This document shows positions 1 through 5,971 of a DNA stretch of 10,908 bases, piece by piece. Under the pieces are notes generated by a model. That model saw only the letters and a program-made list of their open reading frames with translations. It did no database searches and was not told where the DNA came from. Origin of the DNA: an uncultured Clostridia bacterium (GTDB taxonomy: Bacteria; Bacillota; Clostridia; Christensenellales; Pumilibacteraceae); contig CANQCB010000047.1 of assembly GCA_947589145.1 (NCBI GenBank), positions 1 to 10,908 on the forward strand, read 5' to 3'. The position numbers were made by a program, and so were the translations under genes. Every line of letters starts with the position of its first letter. Positions within the stretch are counted from its first letter, which is position 1.

Positions 1-852
1 CTGGAACTTGGCAAATACTTGGACAAGCACCCGACCGAGCTCGACGTAATACTGAAAAAAGGCATGAGCGCCATGCGCGAGCGCGAGGCGGCGAGAAAGG
101 GCAAGGAGCAGGCGCGCCTTAAAAATCAGGCGGACAACTTCAATCTCGTCGGGAAACTCGCCTCGTGTTCGGGCAAGAAACCCGAGAGAAATGAATTATA
201 TATCGTCGAGGGCGACTCGGCGGGCGGCACTTGCAAACAGGCGCGCGACCGCAGTTTTCAGGCGATTTTGCCCTTGCGCGGCAAGCCGCTCAATGCGGAA
301 AAGAAGCGCATAGATCAGGTGCTTCAAAACGAGGAAATTCGCACGATAATATCCGCGCTCGGCGCAGGAATAGGAGAGGACTTTAACCTCGATAATCTGA
401 ACTATCACAAAGTCGTAATACTTTCCGACGCCGATCAGGACGGCGGACATATCCGAGCGATATTGCTGACTTTCTTCTTCCGATATATGAAACAGTTGAT
501 CACCGACGGACACCTCTATATCGGTATGCCGCCTCTTTACAAATTGGCAAAGAAGGACGTAGTCGAATACGTATACAACGACGACTTGCTCGAATCGGCA
601 AAAAGCCGCGTGGGCAAAGGCGCAACGATACAGCGTTACAAGGGTCTCGGCGAGATGAACGCGGAGCAGCTTTGGGAAACGACCATGGACCCCAAGCGCA
701 GGACGCTTATGCTCGTGACGTTGGAAGACGCGGCGACGGCTGAAAGGTTGGTAACCACTTGGATGGGCGACTCCGTGGATCTTCGCCGCGCGTACATCAT
801 AGAAAACGCCAATTTCAACAAAGTAGACGCTTTTGTAAAAGAAAAAGAATAA
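1..852 (+). CDS. parE: Type IIA topoisomerase subunit B (ParE/GyrB-type), C-terminal part; 5' end outside window
   Basis: ATP-hydrolysing subunit of a type IIA topoisomerase (gyrase or topoisomerase IV). It pairs with the A subunit encoded next to pass one DNA duplex through another. The reading frame is open from base 1, so 283 codons are visible and the ATPase and most of the transducer domain lie off the left edge. The TOPRIM domain is clear: EGDSAGG (208-228) with the metal-binding Glu, and DADQDGGHI from 427 with the acidic metal cluster. The typical tail motif QRYKGLGEMNAEQLWETT follows, then a short C-terminus. No long insert of the E. coli GyrB kind is present. The sequence mixes GyrB-like (LGAGIGEDF) and ParE-like (FFRYMKQLI) stretches. 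I chose parE because the partner lacks a GyrA box, but a gyrB paralogue is possible. The family is certain; the gyrase or topoisomerase IV assignment is not. Confidence 0.9.
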   Translation: MELGKYLDKHPTELDVILKKGMSAMREREAARKGKEQARLKNQADNFNLVGKLASCSGKKPERNELYIVEGDSAGGTCKQARDRSFQAILPLRGKPLNAEKKRIDQVLQNEEIRTIISALGAGIGEDFNLDNLNYHKVVILSDADQDGGHIRAILLTFFFRYMKQLITDGHLYIGMPPLYKLAKKDVVEYVYNDDLLESAKSRVGKGATIQRYKGLGEMNAEQLWETTMDPKRRTLMLVTLEDAATAERLVTTWMGDSVDLRRAYIIENANFNKVDAFVKEKE

Positions 853-870
853 GGACAAAAGGTAATTGAG

Positions 871-3315
871 ATGTCAGAAGAAAACATATCCGAAAACAGA
901 ATAATAACCAAGACGATGGAAGACGTAATGTCCGAATCCATGCTGCCTTATTCCGAATACGTCATACTCGATCGCGCGCTTCCTCGCGTGGAAGACGGAC
1001 TTAAACCCGTGCAGCGCCGCATACTCTACACGATGATCGAACTCGGAATTCGTCCGGACACGCCTTACAGGAAGAGCGCGAGAATAGTGGGCGACTGCCT
1101 CGGTAAATTTCACCCTCACGGCGATACTTCGGTTTACGGCGCGCTCGTGCGGCTTGCCCAACCTTTCAATATGAACGAACCGTTGGTGGACGGGCAGGGC
1201 AATTTCGGCTCGGTGGACGGCGACGGCGCGGCGGCAATGCGTTACACGGAAGCGCGACTCACTCCGCTTTCGCTGGAACTCCTCCGCGATCTGGATAAAG
1301 ACACCGTGCGTTGGAGTTGCAACTTCGACGACACGCTGAAAGAGCCGGACATGCTTCCGGGCAGATTTCCCAACCTGCTTGTAAACGGAGCGACGGGCAT
1401 AGCGGTCGGACTTGCGACAAACATACCGCCGCACAACCTCGGCGAGACGATAGACGGCGTGTGCGCATATATCGATAATCCGCGCATAAAGCTCAAAGAC
1501 ATGATGAAGATAATAAAGGGTCCGGATTTTCCGACGGGCGGCTATATTATCGGCGGCGAGGAACTCGAAAAAGCGTACGAGACGGGCAGAGGCAAGATTA
1601 CCCTCCGCGCGAAAATGCACATAGAGGCGGACGATTACGACAAAAAACTGATAGTAATCGACGAACTGCCGTATCAGGTCAATAAATCGGCGTTGCTCGA
1701 AAGCATACTCAAACTCAAAGAGGATAAAAAAGGTCCGCTCGCATACATTCAGGACATAACCGACGAGTCGGACAGAAACGGCATGCGCGCCGTCATAAAG
1801 GTAAAAAAGGATGGCGACCCCAAAGCCATTCTCGAATTGCTTTACAAGGGCACCAATCTTTCCACGAGTTACGGCATAAATATGGTGGCGATCGCGGACG
1901 GCAAACCTCAACAAATGGGCTTGCTCGATATAATAGCGTATTACGTGGACTATCAGCGCGACGTGATCATTCGCCGTACCAAATTCGATCTGGAAGCCGC
2001 GAAAAAGCGCAAGCACCTTCTCGAAGGTTTGGTAATAGCCGTCAAGAATATCGACGAGGTAGTGAAGATAATCAAAAACAGCACGTCGACGACGGACGCA
2101 AAAGATCGTCTCCGCAAGCGTTTCGACCTGTCCGAAGTACAGGCGCAAGCGATACTCGACCTTCGACTTGCGAGATTGACGCACCTCGAAGTGTATAAAC
2201 TCGAACAGGAATTGAGCGAAGTCATAGCGCTCGTGGAAAAATTGCAAGCCATACTCGGCAGTAAAAGGTTGCAAATGGAGACGATCAAGACCGAACTCGG
2301 TCAGATAAAGAGGGCGTATAAGCGCCCCCGTCAGTCCTCGATGCTCGGCGACATAAAACAATTTGCGGTCACCGACGAATCGGCGGGAAAGCCCGTGGAA
2401 GAAGTCGTCGTTGCTGTTAACGCGTTGGGCAACTTCAAAAAAATGTCCAACAAGAGTTTCGGGCTTGCCACGCGCGACTTTACGGATAACTCGTCGAAAA
2501 AGGAATTTTGTTCGAGCATAATCAGAACGGATACCGACCACAGAATATATTGCATGACCAATTTCGGTAACTGTTATAAAATCGACGTCGGCGATATTGT
2601 GGACGGCAAGTGGCGCGAACCCGGCATAGAGTTCTCCAAGTTGGTCAAAGAAGCCCTTCCGGGAGAAAAGGCGATATATATCAAACCCATAGAGGACAAT
2701 CCGCCCAAGGGCAATTTGTTATTCTATACCAAACTCGGAATGGTGAAAAAATCGGCGTGGTCGGATCTTATGGTAGTGAAGTCGGCTTATCAGGTGTGCA
2801 AACTGAATGCCGGCGACGAGATAATAGGCATAGAACCCGAGAGCGCGAACTGTTCGCTGATGTTCGTCACTTCCGCGGGAATGTGCCTGAACGCCGACAT
2901 GTCGGACATTCCGCTTCAAGGTCGAATTGCGGCGGGCGTAAGGGGCATTCAGCTTTCGGACGGCGACTTCTGCGTTTTGATAAAACAAATAAATTCGGAC
3001 GGCGAAATAGTCATCGTAACCAACCGCGGCTTCGGCAAGCGCGTGATCACCGCGGATATCGACGTTATGGGACGATACCGCAAGGGCGTGAAGATAATCG
3101 ACTTCGTAAAAGCCAACGGCAATAAAATCGTATTCGCGTCTTACGTGACAGAGCCGTATAAAGTGGTAATTGTTGCGGAAGACGATACCATGTTGCCTTT
3201 CTCGACGGAAGACGTGATGATAGGAAACCGCACGCAACCCGGCAAGCAATTATTCAGAGGCAGGTCGGAAATAATCGCCGGATATATTTACAACGACAGT
3301 ATAACGAACGGATAA
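871..3315 (+). CDS. parC: Type IIA topoisomerase subunit A (ParC/GyrA-type)
   Basis: DNA-cleaving subunit of the topoisomerase; 814 residues, full length for the family. The N-terminal winged-helix breakage-reunion domain contains RALPRVEDGLKPVQRRILY (~35-53), the HPHGDTSVYG quinolone-contact helix (81-90) and AAMRYTEARL with the catalytic Tyr125. A coiled-coil stretch (~370-500) is followed by a beta-pinwheel C-terminal domain (~510-805) with repeated blades such as GRIAAGVRGIQLSDGD. No GyrA box (QRRGGKG) is visible in the first blade, where gyrases carry it, so topoisomerase IV-like decatenation is more likely than negative supercoiling. The ATG is preceded by AAAAGG at 857-862, 8 bases away, and lies 18 bases after the B-subunit stop, so the two are one operon. 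Residues equivalent to E. coli GyrA Ser83 and Asp87 are Thr86 and Gly90. The family call is firm; parC versus a gyrA paralogue is inferred. Confidence 0.9.
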   Translation: MSEENISENRIITKTMEDVMSESMLPYSEYVILDRALPRVEDGLKPVQRRILYTMIELGIRPDTPYRKSARIVGDCLGKFHPHGDTSVYGALVRLAQPFNMNEPLVDGQGNFGSVDGDGAAAMRYTEARLTPLSLELLRDLDKDTVRWSCNFDDTLKEPDMLPGRFPNLLVNGATGIAVGLATNIPPHNLGETIDGVCAYIDNPRIKLKDMMKIIKGPDFPTGGYIIGGEELEKAYETGRGKITLRAKMHIEADDYDKKLIVIDELPYQVNKSALLESILKLKEDKKGPLAYIQDITDESDRNGMRAVIKVKKDGDPKAILELLYKGTNLSTSYGINMVAIADGKPQQMGLLDIIAYYVDYQRDVIIRRTKFDLEAAKKRKHLLEGLVIAVKNIDEVVKIIKNSTSTTDAKDRLRKRFDLSEVQAQAILDLRLARLTHLEVYKLEQELSEVIALVEKLQAILGSKRLQMETIKTELGQIKRAYKRPRQSSMLGDIKQFAVTDESAGKPVEEVVVAVNALGNFKKMSNKSFGLATRDFTDNSSKKEFCSSIIRTDTDHRIYCMTNFGNCYKIDVGDIVDGKWREPGIEFSKLVKEALPGEKAIYIKPIEDNPPKGNLLFYTKLGMVKKSAWSDLMVVKSAYQVCKLNAGDEIIGIEPESANCSLMFVTSAGMCLNADMSDIPLQGRIAAGVRGIQLSDGDFCVLIKQINSDGEIVIVTNRGFGKRVITADIDVMGRYRKGVKIIDFVKANGNKIVFASYVTEPYKVVIVAEDDTMLPFSTEDVMIGNRTQPGKQLFRGRSEIIAGYIYNDSITNG

Positions 3316-3317
3316 AA

Positions 3318-3671
3318 ATGCATTCGCACGGAAACGACAACGAAAAATTGGCGGCTCAAATGCCGAGTCAGGAAGACTGCGCGAAAATCGCGGGAGCGTT
3401 CGCGCAGTTGGGCGACGGCACGCGGCTGAAAATATTATGGATACTCTGCCATAGCGAGCAGTGCGTGAGCAATATCGCGCAACTGATAGGAATGTCGAGC
3501 CCTGCGGTAGCGCACCACCTCAAACTCCTTAAAAGCGCAAACCTCATCGTCTCTCGCAGAGAGGGCAAAGAAATGCTATATCGCCTCGGCGACGCAGAGG
3601 AGTGCAAGGAAATTCACAGGTCGATAGACGCTCTTTTCCACATACATTGTCCCAACGTGCACAACCCGTAA
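3318..3671 (+). CDS. ArsR/SmtB-family transcriptional regulator
   Basis: Small (117 residues) winged-helix repressor-type protein. After a His-containing N-terminus (His2, His4), the core reads AFAQLGDGTRLKILWIL (~28-43), the classic ArsR helix 1-2 signature. The helix-turn-helix is around CVSNIAQLIGMSSPAVAHHLKLL (49-71) and the beta-wing is VSRREGKEMLYRL (78-90). Potential metal or thiol ligands are Cys44, His45 and Cys49 near the ArsR-type alpha3 site, and a C-terminal cluster His100, His108, His110, Cys111, His115. The usual SmtB alpha5 spacing is only partly met, so the inducer is unknown. The ATG lies 2 bases after the parC stop (TAAAAATG) with only a weak ribosome site, suggesting translational coupling. 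Targets are unknown; the perfect inverted repeat at 3699-3725 just downstream is a candidate operator. Confidence 0.88.
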   Translation: MHSHGNDNEKLAAQMPSQEDCAKIAGAFAQLGDGTRLKILWILCHSEQCVSNIAQLIGMSSPAVAHHLKLLKSANLIVSRREGKEMLYRLGDAEECKEIHRSIDALFHIHCPNVHNP

Positions 3672-3681
3672 AGGACGGCGG

Positions 3682-3711
3682 TTGCATAAAGTTAAACGAT
3701 AAGCACACAAT
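3682..3711 (+). promoter_or_regulatory. Possible weak promoter for the DUF421 gene
   Basis: TTGCAT (3682-3687) and CACAAT (3706-3711) are separated by 18 bases, and the GTG start follows 6 bases after the second box. The -10 match is only 4 of 6, but the distance to the start codon equals that of the better promoter before holA. The left arm of the inverted repeat covers the -10 box. Low confidence. Confidence 0.35.
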
Positions 3712-3732
3712 AACCGTGTGCTTATTATTTTT
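3699..3732 (+). terminator. Rho-independent terminator-like hairpin overlapping the next start codon (alternatively an operator)
   Basis: Perfect 10-bp inverted repeat: ATAAGCACAC (3699-3708) and GTGTGCTTAT (3716-3725) with a 7-base loop, followed directly by TATTTTT. It lies 27 bases after the regulator's stop and would end the topoisomerase operon transcript. The right arm contains the GTG (3718-3720) that starts the DUF421 gene, so the element is also positioned as a DNA operator over a -10/start region. The geometry is seen directly; which role it plays is not decided by sequence. Confidence 0.65.
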
Positions 3733-4413
3733 ATAAAGACGGTTATCATAGCGCTGCTTGTTTTCTTCGTCATAAGGTTAATGGGGAAGCGGCAGATAGG
3801 AGAAATGCAACCTTTCGAGTTTGTCATCACTCTCATTCTTGCCGAGGTCGCGTGCCTTCCCATGAACGACCCGTACATTCCTTTGCACTTCGGAATAATC
3901 CCCATCGTCACTCTTGCGTTTCTCGACATTGCCTTATCGTTCGTCGGCAGAAAGCACAACGGTTTTCGCAAGATAATGGACGGCAACAGTATAATCGTGA
4001 TCGACAGACGCGGTCTTGTATACGAAAACTTGAAGAAAATGAATATGAACGTAGACGACGTAATAGTCAGCGCCCGAAGCGCGGGCTATCCCGACGTATC
4101 CGGGGTGGAATACGCCATTGTCGAGCCCAACGGTAAATTCTCGGTCATAGAAAAGCCGAAAGACCCCACGAAACCCACGACGGCATACTATCCGATCGCG
4201 TTGGTCGTGGACGGTAAGCCCCGAAAAGAAAACATCGATCTTTGCGGAATTACCGAGGCGCAGATGAACAAAATAGTATTGGGCGGCGGGCTTAAAAAAA
4301 CGAAAGACGTGCTTTACATGGACATACGGCAGGACGGCACCGTGTACGTTTCGCCCAAATATAAGCCCTGTTATACGGACAAAGTAAATATAATCGGCGG
4401 AAAAAATTGGTAA
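3718..4413 (+). CDS. DUF421 (YetF-like) membrane protein
   Basis: 231-residue member of the DUF421/YetF family, whose biochemical function is not established. Three hydrophobic segments are visible at ~2-22, ~34-49 and ~56-77. Between the first two lies the family signature MGKRQIGEMQPFEFVIT (22-38). The soluble part carries the typical MDGNSIIVIDRRG and DVSGVEYAIVEPNGKFSVI blocks, then VDGKPRKENIDL. The best start is GTG at 3718, because family members begin just before the first membrane helix and the first in-frame ATG (3781) would delete that helix; an in-frame stop lies at 3700-3702. No Shine-Dalgarno is present and the GTG sits inside an inverted repeat. It is followed 14 bases later by a DUF4363 gene, a recurring partner in Clostridia. 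Some DUF421 proteins are known from Bacillus spores; a spore role here is only a guess. Confidence 0.85.
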   Translation: MLIIFIKTVIIALLVFFVIRLMGKRQIGEMQPFEFVITLILAEVACLPMNDPYIPLHFGIIPIVTLAFLDIALSFVGRKHNGFRKIMDGNSIIVIDRRGLVYENLKKMNMNVDDVIVSARSAGYPDVSGVEYAIVEPNGKFSVIEKPKDPTKPTTAYYPIALVVDGKPRKENIDLCGITEAQMNKIVLGGGLKKTKDVLYMDIRQDGTVYVSPKYKPCYTDKVNIIGGKNW

Positions 4414-4414
4414 C

Positions 4415-4419
4415 GGAGG
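4415..4419 (+). promoter_or_regulatory. Ribosome binding site fixing a TTG start
   Basis: A perfect GGAGG lies 8 bases before TTG at 4428. No ATG or GTG is suitably placed, so this site decides the start of the DUF4363 gene. Confidence 0.8.
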
Positions 4420-4427
4420 CGATATAA

Positions 4428-4820
4428 TTGAAAAAAGTCATAACGATTTCGGTAATATTGCTTATCGCGCTCGGCGCGGGGATCTTCGAATCGATATATA
4501 TAAACGGATATTTCGGCGACCTTGCGGCGAAATTGGAAGAGGTAAGCGCGCTTTCGTCAAAGACCGCGGAGGACGAGGTTAACGAGGAAGTATTGCGGCG
4601 GCTCGACGAAATAACGAAGGAATGGCAAAAGAACGAGAAAATTTTCTACGCGATGAACAACAATAACGTGCTTAACAACCTTTTCGAGCGTATATTGCAG
4701 GCAAGGTCGTTTGCGCTCGGCGGTCAGAATATGGACGCCTGCGCTTCTCTCGACGCCGCGGCATTCTACGCCCATTCCATAGCGAAAGATATTCTGCCCA
4801 TTCCGATCAACTTCATATAA
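4428..4820 (+). CDS. DUF4363 family small membrane-anchored protein
   Basis: 130-residue protein that begins at TTG behind a perfect GGAGG. A single N-terminal hydrophobic segment (~4-20) after two lysines looks like an uncleaved anchor or signal; no lipobox is seen. The rest is predicted helical and charged, with a stretch rich in Glu, Lys and Arg (~35-75) and a typical DUF4363 RLDEITKEWQKNEKIFYAM block (58-76). This architecture (one membrane helix, then an extracytoplasmic helical domain) and its position right after DUF421 match the family. Function is unknown. Tight spacing suggests it is co-translated with, and may work on, the DUF421 protein; that is inference from context. Confidence 0.75.
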   Translation: MKKVITISVILLIALGAGIFESIYINGYFGDLAAKLEEVSALSSKTAEDEVNEEVLRRLDEITKEWQKNEKIFYAMNNNNVLNNLFERILQARSFALGGQNMDACASLDAAAFYAHSIAKDILPIPINFI

Positions 4821-4844
4821 CAAAAAACCGTTTGGGATTTTTTG
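4821..4844 (+). terminator. Weak AT-rich terminator-like hairpin after the DUF4363 gene
   Basis: CAAAAAACC (4821-4829) can pair with GG plus TTTTTTG (4834-4844) around a GTTT loop, with a 2-base bulge. It starts right after the stop codon and ends in a T run. The stem is mostly A-T, so it would be a weak terminator at best. Confidence 0.35.
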
Positions 4845-4885
4845 CACATATTTTCGCATTCGAACCGCTCCGCCGCAATATTTGC

Positions 4886-4914
4886 TTGCGTGCGGCGCTC
4901 CAAAGTGGTACAAT
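4886..4914 (+). promoter_or_regulatory. Sigma-A-like promoter for holA with almost no leader
   Basis: TTGCGT (4886-4891), a 17-base spacer and TACAAT (4909-4914), with a TGG extended -10 just before the second box (4906-4908). The holA ATG follows at 4921. Normal initiation 6-7 bases past the -10 would place the mRNA 5' end at or next to the A of the ATG. There is no Shine-Dalgarno sequence in between. Confidence 0.7.
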
Positions 4915-4920
4915 AAACTC

Positions 4921-5880
4921 ATGAAGTTTGCGGAATTGAAAAAGCGCGTGATGGGCGGAGAAATATTGCCGGCGTACAACCTTACGGGTACGGACGAATA
5001 TTTGAAAACGTCCGCGATAAAAATTTTGCGGAGCAAGGTCGATATGCCCGAGCTCAATTATACCGTGCTTGAAAACCCGACTTCCGTTGCGCTTCGCGAC
5101 GCCCTCATAGCGACGCCTATGATGAGCGAATATCGTTGCGTGCAGGTGGATTACATAACGGAAACGGACGCGTTGAACGGTTATCTCGACAGACCCAACC
5201 GTTCGAGCATATTGATAATCACCGATCAACCCGCGGTCGGAAAGGGAAAGGCAGCGGAAAGCGTGAGGAATTTTATCGCGAAAGCCGAGGTCGTGGATTG
5301 TTCGCCGTTGGACGAGCGCAACATTTTCGGTTGGTTGGCGTCCGAAGCGGTCAAATACGACGTGAAGGTGGAACGCGCCGCCGCGTCTCTGCTCGTTGAG
5401 TATTGCAGAAACGACATGTCGCGTATTTCGAGCGAATTCGGCAAACTTGCGTCATACCGAACAGGCGGCATAATAAAAGAAGAGGACGTGCGCGATCTTG
5501 TCGAGCCCGAGCTCGATTTTGCCGTATGGCAACTTTCAGGCGCGGTTGCGGCGAGGAACGGGAAAGAAGCGTTGCGCATATACAACTCATTCGACGAGAG
5601 CGCAAAAGCGCCCGAAATGCTTTTCGGCATACTTTACAATCACTTTCGCAAATTGTATTACACGGCGATAACGGAAGACGACGCGCTGCTTAAAAAGGAA
5701 CTCGGCATAAAAGACAACGCGCTTTTCGCGAACAGAAGGGAAGCGAAAAAATTCGGACGGGAACGCCTGAAAAAGATCTTGCTTGCGCTCGGCGAGACGG
5801 ATGAAGAAATCAAGAACGGCGTCGTTCCTCGGGAATTGGCGTCGGAAGTCCTGATCTTCAAAACCTTGACGGACATATAA
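4921..5880 (+). CDS. holA: DNA polymerase III subunit delta
   Basis: Delta subunit of the clamp-loader complex, which opens the beta sliding clamp and helps load it at primed DNA. From the ATG at 4921 the protein has 319 residues, close to the usual ~330-345. Family features are AYNLTGTDEYLKTSAIKIL near the N-terminus (cf. the YLLYGEEEYL motif), a middle domain with DERNIFGWLASEAVKYDVKVERAAASLLVEY, and a C-terminal collar domain with LDFAVWQLSGAVAARNGKEALRIY and EMLFGILYNHFRKLYY. As expected for delta, there is no working Walker A ATP site. An upstream in-frame TTG (4882) would add 13 residues but lies upstream of the -35 box at 4886, so I prefer 4921. It is transcribed alone from the promoter just upstream. 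In Bacillus holA lies beside rpsT and gpr, which appear here 3.9 kb further on. Confidence 0.9.
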   Translation: MKFAELKKRVMGGEILPAYNLTGTDEYLKTSAIKILRSKVDMPELNYTVLENPTSVALRDALIATPMMSEYRCVQVDYITETDALNGYLDRPNRSSILIITDQPAVGKGKAAESVRNFIAKAEVVDCSPLDERNIFGWLASEAVKYDVKVERAAASLLVEYCRNDMSRISSEFGKLASYRTGGIIKEEDVRDLVEPELDFAVWQLSGAVAARNGKEALRIYNSFDESAKAPEMLFGILYNHFRKLYYTAITEDDALLKKELGIKDNALFANRREAKKFGRERLKKILLALGETDEEIKNGVVPRELASEVLIFKTLTDI

Positions 5881-5934
5881 AAACGCAAAATTGTTTTATT
5901 TTTCAATACATTCCGATTTTTGCCCTTAAATTTA

Positions 5935-5963
5935 TTGAAAAAAATCAAATTACAGTATATAAT
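5935..5963 (+). promoter_or_regulatory. Strong sigma-A-like promoter for the cdaA operon
   Basis: TTGAAA (5935-5940), a 17-base spacer and a consensus TATAAT (5958-5963), the best promoter match in the window. The cdaA ATG is at 5972, 8 bases after the -10, and no Shine-Dalgarno is present, so the mRNA is predicted to be leaderless or to have 1-2 leader bases. Upstream, a weak 5-bp AAAAC/GTTTT pairing at 5880-5897 followed by ATTTTT might end holA transcription, but I do not call it as a terminator. Confidence 0.8.
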
Positions 5964-5971
5964 GGTAACAT

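Noticed and set aside
196..858. 220-codon minus-strand frame opposite the topoisomerase B subunit
   Set aside because: Antisense shadow of conserved TOPRIM sequence with no ribosome site or domain.
874..2541. 555-codon open frame on the minus strand opposite parC
   Set aside because: It lies wholly antisense to a clear topoisomerase gene, has no recognisable domain, and is explained by the codon bias of parC leaving few antisense stops.
2610..3125. 171-codon plus-strand frame inside parC
   Set aside because: It overlaps the pinwheel domain in another frame, is Arg/Gly-rich in the way shadow frames are, and has no family resemblance.
4882..4920. Upstream TTG start for holA adding 13 residues
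   Set aside because: The added residues do not fit the family and the TTG lies upstream of the -35 box of a good promoter that leads straight to the ATG at 4921.
5880..5903. AAAAC/GTTTT pairing followed by ATTTTT after holA
   Set aside because: Five A-T-dominated pairs are too weak to call a terminator; mentioned only as a possibility in the cdaA promoter entry.
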